Assembly: GCA_019240405.1 (NCBI GenBank)
Contig: JAFAYL010000021.1
Coordinates: forward strand, 1-64,000
DNA: 64,000 bases
Direction of reading: 5' to 3'
Origin: Acidobacteriaceae bacterium
Lineage (GTDB): Bacteria; Acidobacteriota; Terriglobia; Bryobacterales; Bryobacteraceae
In this document: in pieces, positions 18,627 through 27,559 of the stretch
Position numbering within the stretch: position 1 is the stretch's first letter
Layout: each line of letters begins with the position of its first letter
Position numbers and translations under genes: made by a program
The notes under the pieces: model-generated
Database searches by the model: none
What the model was told of the DNA's origin: nothing
Seen by the model: only the letters and a program-made list of their open reading frames with translations

Positions 18627-21600
18627 GCGAGATCACGACGCTCGAAGCAACGGAGCAGCGGATAACTGAGCATTGGAGCGCCCGATTTTCGCGCTCGATC
18701 ATTTTCGTCATTCTCACTCTGGTGGTTATGGGAGGTTATCTCGCCTTCACAATTCCCGTAGCTGTTTTTCCAGCAACCGACTTCCCGCGGATCGTGATCG
18801 GCGTAGACAATGGCGTCGCGCCCATCGATCAGATGCAAGTGACCGTGACACGCCAGATTGAAGAGACAGTGAATACTGTTCCCGGTTTGGAGCAGGTGCG
18901 TTCGATTACCAGCCGCGGATCGGCCGAAATCAATTTGTTTTTTAACTGGGAGGTCGACATGTTCCAGACACTGGAATATGTAAACGCAGCTTTGGCGCGC
19001 ATTCAAACGAGTCTTCCGCCTACGGCGAAGGTGACGAGCAACCGTTTGACTTTCGCGGCGTTCCCGATCATCGGCTATAGCCTGACTTCCCCAACCGTGC
19101 CTCAGACTACGTTATGGGAACTCGCTACTTACACGATCAAACCCCGATTAAATCGCGTCAACGGCGTGTCGACCATCGTTGTTCAAGGCGGTCAGGAGCC
19201 TGAGTTCCAGGTTGAGCCCGATCCGAGCAAGTTACTCGAGACGCAAGTGACGGTTCCCGAGCTGGTGGATGCGCTCTCAAAAAGCAACCTGATCGATTCG
19301 CCGGGGCTGTTCGAAAATAATCACCAGCTCGTGCTTACGCTGGTAAGCGGCCAAGTTCGAACTCCTGCTGAAATTTCAAATATTGTCGTTAAGACAACCT
19401 CAGCAGGTGTTCCCGTACGCGTGGGTGATATCTCGAACGTTGCGCCATCTGTGATGCCGATCTATACGGCCGTTCGAGCGAATGGCAAGCCGGCTGTTCT
19501 TCTCAATCTCTACCGTCAACCTGATAGCAACACGGTCGCCGTTGCGGATGCGGTGAGCAAAGAACTAGATCAGATCAAGAAATCGCTTCCGCCGAATGTA
19601 AATCTGGTGTCCTTCTATGACCAATCCGAATTGGTGCGGGATTCGATTACGAGTGTTCGCGATGCGATTTTGATCGGCCTGATTCTCGCGGCCATTATTT
19701 TGGTTCTGTTCCTGCGGGATTGGGGCAGCTCGCTCGTGGCCGGCCTGGTGATTCCCGCAACTATCGCGATCACGTTCATTGCGCTCCGCCTGCTTGGCGA
19801 GAGTTTTAACTTGATGACACTGGGCGGGCTTGCGGCAGCAGTTGGTCTCGTAATTGACGACGCCATTGTGGTGGTCGAGAATATTGTGCTGCATCGCGAT
19901 TCGGGTCAGACACGAGGCGAAGCGATTCGCAGCGCACTGCGCGAAATTCGTGTCCCGCTTATCGGCTCGACGATTACGCCGATTGTGGTTTTTCTGCCGC
20001 TGATCAGCATCACCGGTGTAACCGGCACGTTCTTTCGCGCACTCGCGATCACTGTCGGGACAGCGCTTCTAACGTCGCTAGCGCTCGCGCTCACGTGGAC
20101 GCCTACCTTGAGTCATTACCTGCTGCGGAGGCGGCCAGGCGCTCATGTGCTTTCATCTGCGGATAGGCATGGTCGTGTGGCAAGCGCCGGTTTCATGGGA
20201 AGACTCACTCGTGCATATGATCGAGCGTTGAAATTTGTACTCGCTCATCCGTTTACGCTTGCGGCCGCGTGCGTCCTGCTGATAATCGCATCCTTCTTCT
20301 GCTATCGGCTCCTTGGTACCGATTTGCTTCCGGCGATGGACGAGGGTGGCTTCATTTTGGACTATTTGATGCCCGCTGGTTCGTCGCTCGACGATACGAA
20401 TCGAGTGCTGAGCGGCGTCGAAAAAATTCTCGCGTCGATTCCGGAAGTAGAGAGCACGTCGCGCCGAACGGGCTTGCAGCTTGGGCTCGCGGCAGTAACG
20501 GAAGCAAACAACGGCGACATTTCAGTGAAATTAAAACGCAAGCGCGAGCGGGGAATCGACGAGGTGATGTCCGACGTTCGCGAAAAGGTGAACAAACAAT
20601 ACCCGCAACTCGATACGGAATTTGTCCAACTGCTTCAAGATATGATTGGCGACCTCACCAGTTCTCCCGAGCCGATCCAAATTAAGCTGTTTTCGGAGAA
20701 CCCGGACTTACTCGCCCAGTGGGCTCCAAAGGTGGCGGACAAGATCAAAACGATTTTTGGCGTCACCGATGTGAAGAACGGAATCGAGAATACGATTAGC
20801 GGCCCGGCCTTAATCATGAAAGTAGATCCGGCTGTCGCGGCGCGAGCCGGATTCACACCGCAGGAAGTTGAGCTGGATGCGAGCGCGATCCTCGAAGGCG
20901 AGCCGGCCCCCACGCCGGTTGTGATCAACAGCCGACCCTACACAATGCGGGTGCGGTTTCCGCCAGAGACCAGGGCATCGCTGGATGCGATCAAGAACAC
21001 TCTTCTCACGAGCTCCACTGGGAAGACGGCTACGCTCGGATCGCTTGCGGATATTTCCACTGAGGCAGGGCAGACCGAGATCCTTCGTGAAAATCTTCAG
21101 CGTGATGTTGCTGTAACCGGCCGCTTCGAAGGCGTAAGTCTGGGGAAGGGAATGGCGGCCGTGCAACGAGCAGTGGCAACGCTTCACATTCCGGCGGCCA
21201 TTCGTGTCGTATACGGCGGTACCTACGAAGAGCAGCAGCGCTCTTTTCGTGATCTTTTGTTTGTGCTTGCTCTCGCGGTGGTACTTGTGTTTACGGTGCT
21301 GCTGTTCGAGTTCGGCACTTTTGCCGCGCCCGCTGCAATTCTGGCCTCGGCTTTGCTGTCCACATCTGGCGTTTTTCTAGCCTTACTGATCACGGGCACC
21401 ACGTTCAACATCTCATCGTTTATGGGTCTGATCATGGTGATCGGCATCGTTGCGAAAAACGGAATCCTATTACTTGATGCCGATCAGCGCTTCCGTGCTG
21501 AGGGGTCCTCCGCATACGATGCAATGCTGCTTGCGGGCGAGCGCCGGCTGCGGCCGATCATCATGACGGCGATGGCCACAGTCGCGGGAATGATTCCGCT

Positions 21601-21745
21601 ATCTCTGGCTATTGGGGCAGGATCACAAATGTTGCAGCCGCTCGCGATCGCCGTAATCGGGGGAATCCTTGCGTCGATGGTGCTTTCGCTCATCGTTACG
21701 CCAGCCGTTCATTATTATTTGACCCGCAGAGGCGAGCGCGTCTAG
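18623..21745 (+). CDS. RND efflux pump, HAE-1/AcrB-like
   Basis: 1040 residues, TTG start overlapping the previous stop by four bases. Size and twelve membrane segments match AcrB/MexB pumps (1030-1050). The proton relay is intact: Asp412-Asp413 in GLVIDDAIVVVENI (segment 4) and Lys945 in GIVAKNGILLLD (segment 10). Two large periplasmic loops follow segments 1 and 7, as expected for the porter and docking domains. Substrate cannot be read from sequence: the Asp-Asp pair and length point to organic compounds more than metal ions, while the regulator pair resembles CusRS. Translationally coupled to the fusion protein; complete tripartite system with TolC. Confidence 0.95.
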   Translation: MSEITTLEATEQRITEHWSARFSRSIIFVILTLVVMGGYLAFTIPVAVFPATDFPRIVIGVDNGVAPIDQMQVTVTRQIEETVNTVPGLEQVRSITSRGSAEINLFFNWEVDMFQTLEYVNAALARIQTSLPPTAKVTSNRLTFAAFPIIGYSLTSPTVPQTTLWELATYTIKPRLNRVNGVSTIVVQGGQEPEFQVEPDPSKLLETQVTVPELVDALSKSNLIDSPGLFENNHQLVLTLVSGQVRTPAEISNIVVKTTSAGVPVRVGDISNVAPSVMPIYTAVRANGKPAVLLNLYRQPDSNTVAVADAVSKELDQIKKSLPPNVNLVSFYDQSELVRDSITSVRDAILIGLILAAIILVLFLRDWGSSLVAGLVIPATIAITFIALRLLGESFNLMTLGGLAAAVGLVIDDAIVVVENIVLHRDSGQTRGEAIRSALREIRVPLIGSTITPIVVFLPLISITGVTGTFFRALAITVGTALLTSLALALTWTPTLSHYLLRRRPGAHVLSSADRHGRVASAGFMGRLTRAYDRALKFVLAHPFTLAAACVLLIIASFFCYRLLGTDLLPAMDEGGFILDYLMPAGSSLDDTNRVLSGVEKILASIPEVESTSRRTGLQLGLAAVTEANNGDISVKLKRKRERGIDEVMSDVREKVNKQYPQLDTEFVQLLQDMIGDLTSSPEPIQIKLFSENPDLLAQWAPKVADKIKTIFGVTDVKNGIENTISGPALIMKVDPAVAARAGFTPQEVELDASAILEGEPAPTPVVINSRPYTMRVRFPPETRASLDAIKNTLLTSSTGKTATLGSLADISTEAGQTEILRENLQRDVAVTGRFEGVSLGKGMAAVQRAVATLHIPAAIRVVYGGTYEEQQRSFRDLLFVLALAVVLVFTVLLFEFGTFAAPAAILASALLSTSGVFLALLITGTTFNISSFMGLIMVIGIVAKNGILLLDADQRFRAEGSSAYDAMLLAGERRLRPIIMTAMATVAGMIPLSLAIGAGSQMLQPLAIAVIGGILASMVLSLIVTPAVHYYLTRRGERV

Positions 21746-21821
21746 CCGGCCTCCAGGCGCTCGGAATTCGGTGTCGTTTTTGCGGTGGCGGGCCTTTCTC
21801 TGCCATCCTTATAATTTCGAC

Positions 21822-22892
21822 ATGATTACATTGCCTTCACGAACCGAGATGCAGCGTGCGTTCTTTTTGAAAGACTCGTCCTACAACGGCCTGTTCTTTA
21901 CGGCAGTTCGTACGACCGGCGTATTTTGCATGCCCTCCTGTCCTTCGCGGCGCCCAAACGCCGAAAATATCGAGTTCTTCCCTAGCGCGCGCGAGGCGCT
22001 GGCTGCTGGATATCGACCATGCAAGCGATGTTCTCCTATGCAGGCGAATGGCGCACCGCCCGACTGGACGCGGCCTTTGTTTCAACTGGCTGAAGATGCT
22101 TCGGTGCGCCGCATCCGCGAAGAGGATATCCGCCGGCTCGGTATTGATCCGGTACGCGCCCGGCGCTATTTCATGCAGAACTACGGCATGACGTTCCAGT
22201 CTTATTGCCGCGCACAGCGGATGGCCGGCGCGCTCGAATCCATTCGCAATGGCGTGATGCTCGATGACGTGATCGGCGAAAGCGGGTACGAATCGCACAG
22301 CGGTTTTCGAGACGCATTCCGCCGCGTTTTCGGTGATCCGCCGGTGCGCACGCGCAGTAATGATTGTGTTTTGGCGACATGGACGGAGACGCCTCTCGGC
22401 CCGATGGTCGCGGGAGCGAATCGCGATGGGGTCTGCCTGCTTGAATTTACCGACCGTCGCAAGCTCGAAACGCAATTCCTGACCACGCGAAAGCGTTTCC
22501 GCTGCACCGTGGTCCCTGGCACAAACGAGCATCTGGAGCAATTGAAAGACGAGTTGCCCCGTTATTTCGCAGCGCAGCTTACGCGGTTTACCGTTCCGTT
22601 GGTCTATCCAGGCACACCGTTTGAGGAGCGTGTTTGGAACGAATTGCTCAAAATTCCCTATGGAGATACGCGCTCTTACGAGGAGATCGCGGCCGCGGTG
22701 GGGGCAGCAGGGGCGTCTCGCGCGGTGGGCGCAGCAAATGGGCGCAATCGTATTTCGATCGTGATTCCATGTCACCGCGTCATCAACAAGAGTGGCCTAT
22801 TAAGCGGCTATGGCGGAGGCGTGTGGCGCAAGCGGATACTCCTGGAGAGCGAGAAGGCGCGCACGCCGATTGAACGCGGAGCGGTGGCTTAA
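21822..22892 (+). CDS. ada: Bifunctional Ada-type methylated-DNA repair protein and regulator
   Basis: 356 residues from the ATG at 21822; a GTG at 21771 would add 17 unrelated residues. The N-terminal Ada zinc domain keeps Cys36, Cys40, Cys67 and Cys70 (VFCMPSC and CKRC), Cys36 being the expected acceptor for phosphotriester methyl groups. An AraC-type helix-turn-helix follows at about 90-185 (RRYFMQNYGMTFQSYCRA). The C-terminal O6-methylguanine transferase has PCHRV with acceptor Cys317, then the GGGVWRK loop. E. coli Ada is 354 residues with the same order, so both repair and methylation-dependent activation are expected. It stands alone, 76 bases after the RND gene. Confidence 0.93.
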   Translation: MITLPSRTEMQRAFFLKDSSYNGLFFTAVRTTGVFCMPSCPSRRPNAENIEFFPSAREALAAGYRPCKRCSPMQANGAPPDWTRPLFQLAEDASVRRIREEDIRRLGIDPVRARRYFMQNYGMTFQSYCRAQRMAGALESIRNGVMLDDVIGESGYESHSGFRDAFRRVFGDPPVRTRSNDCVLATWTETPLGPMVAGANRDGVCLLEFTDRRKLETQFLTTRKRFRCTVVPGTNEHLEQLKDELPRYFAAQLTRFTVPLVYPGTPFEERVWNELLKIPYGDTRSYEEIAAAVGAAGASRAVGAANGRNRISIVIPCHRVINKSGLLSGYGGGVWRKRILLESEKARTPIERGAVA

Positions 22893-22965
22893 TCTTTCGG
22901 TATCTCTGTAATCCAAAAAACTGTCCGGCTTGCGTCTACAATGAAGACGCATCGTTCGGAAGATT

Positions 22966-24816
22966 ATGGCGGCACGTTCTAAACGGGCCTCGGAATTATC
23001 GCCGTTATCAGCAGTAATCACGATTGGCATCGTGATTACGACACTGTATTTCGGCAAGGACGTGCTTGTCCCTTTCGCGTTAGCGTTGCTGATCAGCTTC
23101 CTGCTCACTGCGCCGGTGACGTGGCTCGAAAGTCTCAAACTCGGCCGTCCGTTATCCGTATTGATTGTCCTCTCGATCGCGCTGTGCATTGGAGCTGGAG
23201 CGCTCTGGGTGGGTGCGCAGCAACTATCCGAGATCGTAAGCAATCTGCCCCATTACCAGGAAAATATCCGCAGAAAGATAGAAGCCGTACGAAATCCGAA
23301 GGGTCCCGCGCTGGAGAAAGCAACGGAAGGGATACAGCAGATCACCACATTAGTAACCGGCGACGGCTCGCCTGCTGAACGAGAGAAGAATCTTTCGCCT
23401 GCAAATGTTGCGCGAAAACGGGCCACGAAGACTCCCCAAGCTCCGGCACCCGTGCCGGTCGAGGTCGTCAGCCACCGCACAAGCACGCTGCAGTCACTTG
23501 GGCTGATCAGTACATCGCTGGCGCGCTTTCTTGGCGTAGCCGCTGCGGTAATTGTCCTCACGATTTTCATGCTGATGAAACGAACGGATCTGCGAAACAG
23601 GCTTTTCCGGCTCTGGGGCCGCGGACGTTTGGTCGTTGCAACTACAGCACTCGACGATGCCGCCACACGCGTCAGCCGCTATCTTTTGACTCAGTCGCTT
23701 ATTAACACAACCTTCGGAACGCTGCTTGGTTTCGGGCTGTATTTCATCGGCGTGCCTTACGCGCCATTTTGGGGCGTGCTCGCCGCGCTTTTGCGATTCA
23801 TTCCGTACGTGGGCACATGGGTAGCCGGTGCGTGCCCAGTCCTTCTGGCCCTGGCGGTTTTTGAAGGTTGGACGAAGCCGCTGCTCACACTGGGCCTGTT
23901 CGTGGGGATTGAGGCGGTTACATCCGGACTTGCCGAGCCATGGCTTTATGCAACCCGCACAGGCATCTCTTCTTTGGCAATTCTCGTTTCCGCCGCCTTT
24001 TGGACCCTATTGTGGGGGCCCATAGGGCTCGTGCTTTCTACCCCTTTGACGGTTTGTCTGGCCGTGGTTGGCCGCCATGTCCCGCAGCTCGAGTTTCTTT
24101 ACATCCTCCTGGGTGACGAGCCGGTCCTCACGCCGGAAGCTCACTACTATCAAAGATTGCTTGCCATGGATGAAGACGAAGCCGCGGAGGTAGCGGAAAG
24201 ATTCCTTGATAAAAGCAGCCTGACGGAACTTTACGATTCGGTTCTCATTCCGGCGCTCTCGCTGGCTGAGCGGGACCGGCACGAGGACAGACTCGACGAG
24301 CAAAGACAGAAATTCATTCATCGCAGCACTAAGGAAATAATTGAAGAGCTCGGTGAGCGCACGCTGGCTTCTGAAGAACGACCGGTTCCCGCGAATCGTC
24401 GTGAATCGGGCCTGACGATACGCTGCATTCCGGCGAGAGACGATGCAGATGAGCTCGTGGGCCTGATGCTTGCGCAACTGTTGCGCGGATTGGGATACGA
24501 TGCGGAAGCGATTTCTCTGGGACCCGTTGACAGTATGCTCGATCAGCTTGTACGCGCGGAAGCGGATGTGCTTTTCGTCTCGGCGTTACCGCCCTTTGCT
24601 GTTACTCACGCCCGGGCAGTGTGCCGAAGGGCGCGGCAGATGCGGCCGGATCTAAAGGTCATCGTCGGAATGTGGGACCCAACTATTCAACTGGATAGAG
24701 TTAAAGAGCGCTTGGGACCGGATTGCTCAGAGGCCGTAATGACGACACTGGCGCAAGCGGAGGCTGAGGTGAGAGTTCTCGAAGCAGCAAATCCCCTCAC
24801 TAGGCACTCCGCATGA
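22966..24816 (+). CDS. AI-2E family transporter with extra C-terminal Rossmann-like domain
   Basis: 616 residues, against 340-380 for a plain AI-2E (YdiK/TqsA/PerM) protein. Hydrophobic segments at about 13-30, 33-50 and 60-80 precede a soluble, poorly conserved stretch (about 85-175), and the core transport block lies at about 180-370 (TFGTLLGFGLYFIGVPYAPFWG, GPIGLVLSTPLTVCLAVVGRHV). After a charged helical linker, residues 470-600 form a soluble alpha/beta domain (IRCIPARDDADELVGLMLAQ, ADVLFVSALPP, LKVIVGMWDP) that resembles the B12-binding fold without its DxHxxG cobalamin motif. Known members export AI-2 or act as Na+/H+ antiporters; this one cannot be assigned. Confidence 0.88.
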   Translation: MAARSKRASELSPLSAVITIGIVITTLYFGKDVLVPFALALLISFLLTAPVTWLESLKLGRPLSVLIVLSIALCIGAGALWVGAQQLSEIVSNLPHYQENIRRKIEAVRNPKGPALEKATEGIQQITTLVTGDGSPAEREKNLSPANVARKRATKTPQAPAPVPVEVVSHRTSTLQSLGLISTSLARFLGVAAAVIVLTIFMLMKRTDLRNRLFRLWGRGRLVVATTALDDAATRVSRYLLTQSLINTTFGTLLGFGLYFIGVPYAPFWGVLAALLRFIPYVGTWVAGACPVLLALAVFEGWTKPLLTLGLFVGIEAVTSGLAEPWLYATRTGISSLAILVSAAFWTLLWGPIGLVLSTPLTVCLAVVGRHVPQLEFLYILLGDEPVLTPEAHYYQRLLAMDEDEAAEVAERFLDKSSLTELYDSVLIPALSLAERDRHEDRLDEQRQKFIHRSTKEIIEELGERTLASEERPVPANRRESGLTIRCIPARDDADELVGLMLAQLLRGLGYDAEAISLGPVDSMLDQLVRAEADVLFVSALPPFAVTHARAVCRRARQMRPDLKVIVGMWDPTIQLDRVKERLGPDCSEAVMTTLAQAEAEVRVLEAANPLTRHSA

Positions 24817-24827
24817 AGCGGTTCCGT

Positions 24828-25850
24828 TTAAGCCTTTTCCGCAAGAATTAGCGGAGACGGCCCGGGAACATCGAGCGTCCTCATATTCTGGAATCCGGAA
24901 TGGCGCAGCCAGTCTGAAATCTCTTCGAATGAGTATGTCCCGCCCGCTTCGGTATGCACAAGCATATTGACCGCGAAAATTAACCCTTGTGGCGGTCCGC
25001 TCCGTTCGGGATTCACAAGGAATTCAGCGATTGCGATGGTGCCGCCCGGGCGCAGTGCATCCCGCACGCGGCTCAAGAGCCGTTTACTGCGATCGACGCC
25101 CTCGCTGTGCAAGATGTGCCCTAGTGTTGCCACGGAGTAATTCGAGCCGAAATCCGCTTCGAGCAAATCGCCAGGAACGAACCGGAACCGGTCCTGCAGG
25201 TTGAAACGGGCTACCATCTTCTTCGTTGTTCCGATCACCTGCTCCCAATCGACCACAGTCACTTCCACTGAAGGCGATGACTGCGCGAGGGCGATGCCCC
25301 ACACGCCGGAACCAGCGGCGAGATCGAGGACCCGCGCCGGTTCCTTGAACTGCGAAAGATTCACCTCTTCGGCGAGTATTTTTGCTGCAGGATAGCCCAT
25401 CGGGAGAAGGGCTTCGACGAATTGTTCAAAAAACGGAGCGCCGTGTTCTTGACGATTTGCTGGAGAGACAGGGTTCCCGGTTTTAACACACTCCGAGACT
25501 TGCAGCCACCTCGGGATTAGATCGCGCCTCACATGGTGGAAAATTCCACCCTGAAATTCAAGCTTGCCCCGCACCAGGAAAGCTGCCGATTCAGGTGTCA
25601 AACGGTATCTTCCCTCCGAGTCCTTGCTAAGAAGCTCGAATCCGACGAGCGCGTCCGCAAGAGCCGCAATTCCGCGTTCCGATGCTCCTGTCTCAGCGGC
25701 GAGTTCTTGCACCGAGAGCGCACGATCTTCCAAAACGTCAAATAACCGGTTTTCGACCGCAGCCTCGATTAGTAAGGGCGGAGCGAATGCCCACATCATT
25801 TTGAGGATTCGTTCAGGACTTATTTGCGGTTGTTGCTGCGTTTGAGGCAT
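24828..25850 (-). CDS. SAM-dependent O-methyltransferase (acetylserotonin/hydroxyneurosporene type)
   Basis: 340 residues from the ATG at 25850; a GTG at 25865 would add five. The N-terminal winged-helix dimerisation domain (about 15-100) has AAVENRLFDVLEDRALSVQE and the LTPESAAFLV segment typical of small-molecule O-methyltransferases. The SAM-binding domain starts with RVLDLAAGSGVWGIALAQ near residue 178, continues with the VVDWEQV acidic loop and ends with GGTIAIAEFLVNPER. The family methylates hydroxyl groups on small aromatic or polyketide substrates; no biosynthetic neighbours suggest which. Convergent with the AI-2E gene, 11 bases apart, and divergent from DUF4331. Confidence 0.9.
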   Translation of the reverse strand: MPQTQQQPQISPERILKMMWAFAPPLLIEAAVENRLFDVLEDRALSVQELAAETGASERGIAALADALVGFELLSKDSEGRYRLTPESAAFLVRGKLEFQGGIFHHVRRDLIPRWLQVSECVKTGNPVSPANRQEHGAPFFEQFVEALLPMGYPAAKILAEEVNLSQFKEPARVLDLAAGSGVWGIALAQSSPSVEVTVVDWEQVIGTTKKMVARFNLQDRFRFVPGDLLEADFGSNYSVATLGHILHSEGVDRSKRLLSRVRDALRPGGTIAIAEFLVNPERSGPPQGLIFAVNMLVHTEAGGTYSFEEISDWLRHSGFQNMRTLDVPGPSPLILAEKA

Positions 25851-26001
25851 TGTTCCAGGGTACACTCCGCGCCTTGTCCTGCCAATCGCGTCCCGATTTC
25901 TTAAAATCTGCCGTCCTTAATCCGATGCGTCTGCCAGTCCGTACTTATAAACACGAAAGATCGCATCCGCGATCCATTTGAGTATTGGAGGCCTTCACTT
26001 T

Positions 26002-27495
26002 ATGGTTCGATTTCGAGGATCAGCATTGAGCGTCGTGCTAGTCTTCACGTTCTCGCTTTCCCAGGCCGGCTTTGCCGCAAGTCATCGGGAAGCTCCCATC
26101 ACTGCCATTGACCAGAAAGCGGACATCACGGACTGGTTTACCTTCGTCAGCCCCGAGAATCCCGACAAAGTGGTGATGATCATGAATGTCGATCCGTTCC
26201 TTGAGCCCTCGAACGGCCCGAATTATTTTCCCTTTGATCCAGGAATTCGGTACGCGATGTTGGTCGACAATGACCACGATGCGGTGCCCGACGTCATTTT
26301 CGAATTCCGGTTCAAAACTGAAATCCGGGCGCCTGAGGTCTTCACGGGATTCGTTGGGGGGATTCCGGGAATCCCGCCAATCACCTCGCTCGATGGCGCT
26401 GGATCTGCCGGATTGAGCCTCCGCCAAACCTACACCGTGACCATGATCAAGAACGGTGTTCGCACGGATCTTACGGCAGGCCGGACGCTCTTTGCCGTTC
26501 CCAGCAATGTAGGTCCGCGCACGATGCCCGACTATGACGCGCTCCGAAAGGAGGGAATTTACACCCTCGATCATGGCATCCGCGTTTTCGCGGGAACCGT
26601 CGCCGATCCGTTCTTTATTGATCTGGGTGCCGCATTCGATTCGCTAAATTTCCGAAAGGCTGCCGGTGGTGGGGTGTTGACTCCCGCGGAAGATGCCGCC
26701 GACAACGAAAACTTTGCGCCAAATGCAGTGGCCGGGTTCAACGTAAATAGCATTGCCTTGGAGGTGCCCATCACGATGCTGACGGCGGATGGCAAATGGC
26801 ACCCGAGCTGTGAAAAGCAAGCGGTCATCGGCACCTGGGCGACAACATCGCGCCAAAACAATCACCTGCTCAGCAATGAGAAGGCTAAATCGAGCAATCC
26901 CTACGAGTGGACCCAGATCCAAAGGATGGCTAACGCGCTGATTAACGAGCTCATCATCGGCACGGGTGACAAAGACAAATGGAGCCAAGCCGAGCCTAAG
27001 AACGATGCTACTTTCGCAAATTACGATCTAAACCCGGTGCTCGCTCAAGTCTTCAAGTCGATCGGCATCCCGGTGCCCTCCGCACCCCGAACTGATCTCT
27101 TGCCTTTGGTTATCTATACAGCGCCGATCTGCCCCGGCTGCGGCAAGAATGACGCAGGTCCGATCGCCGATCTTTTGCGCTTGAATACAGGCGTGGCTCC
27201 CAGGAAGCCTGGCAGTGAGAGGCGTCTCGGGCTGCTGGCGGGCGATCCGGCGGGTTATCCAAACGGAAGACGGCTAATCGACGATGTTGTTGACATTTCG
27301 GCACGCGCGGTGGAAGGCATCTTGAAGGATGCGGCAAAATACAACCTTCGAATCGGCGATGGCGTGAATACGGCAAGCTACGAAAAGCCGGAACCTGAGT
27401 TTCCCTTTGTTGCTCCTGCCTACAGCGGGCGTGATAGTCACCACTTAGGCCCCGGACAGCCGGGTTGTGCCGGCGGAGATTGTCCCGTCAATTGA
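26002..27495 (+). CDS. Secreted DUF4331 protein
   Basis: 497 residues from the ATG at 26002, with GGAGG about ten bases upstream. A signal peptide ends near residue 25 (SQAGFAA), and the mature protein begins with the family hallmark SHREAP. DITDWFTFVSPENPDKVVMI follows, then a beta-rich domain with an Asp-rich loop (LVDNDHDAVPDV) that could bind metal. Cys pairs occur near residue 264 and in APICPGCGK, and the tail carries GCAGGDCP. The DUF4331 family has no established activity. The neighbouring NicO permease gene and convergent TPR gene are a combination I recall around DUF4331 elsewhere. Location should be periplasm or cell surface. Confidence 0.9.
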   Translation: MVRFRGSALSVVLVFTFSLSQAGFAASHREAPITAIDQKADITDWFTFVSPENPDKVVMIMNVDPFLEPSNGPNYFPFDPGIRYAMLVDNDHDAVPDVIFEFRFKTEIRAPEVFTGFVGGIPGIPPITSLDGAGSAGLSLRQTYTVTMIKNGVRTDLTAGRTLFAVPSNVGPRTMPDYDALRKEGIYTLDHGIRVFAGTVADPFFIDLGAAFDSLNFRKAAGGGVLTPAEDAADNENFAPNAVAGFNVNSIALEVPITMLTADGKWHPSCEKQAVIGTWATTSRQNNHLLSNEKAKSSNPYEWTQIQRMANALINELIIGTGDKDKWSQAEPKNDATFANYDLNPVLAQVFKSIGIPVPSAPRTDLLPLVIYTAPICPGCGKNDAGPIADLLRLNTGVAPRKPGSERRLGLLAGDPAGYPNGRRLIDDVVDISARAVEGILKDAAKYNLRIGDGVNTASYEKPEPEFPFVAPAYSGRDSHHLGPGQPGCAGGDCPVN

Positions 27496-27525
27496 GTCGG
27501 GGCACTTCTAAAAACGTGAGATGAC

Positions 27526-27547
27526 CCGGGCTCCATCCTGAGCCCGG
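27526..27547 (+). other. GC-rich hairpin between DUF4331 and NicO genes
   Basis: CCGGGCTC pairs perfectly with GAGCCCGG around the six-base loop CATCCT. No T run follows, so full termination is doubtful. The 3' arm ends 12 bases before the NicO ATG, where no ribosome site is visible, so it may slow transcription or influence translation of the permease. Confidence 0.45.
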
Positions 27548-27559
27548 ACCTCTGCTCTT

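Noticed and set aside
21837-22775. Minus-strand frame of 312 codons across the ada gene
   Set aside because: The plus strand encodes all Ada motifs; the antisense frame is a composition shadow.
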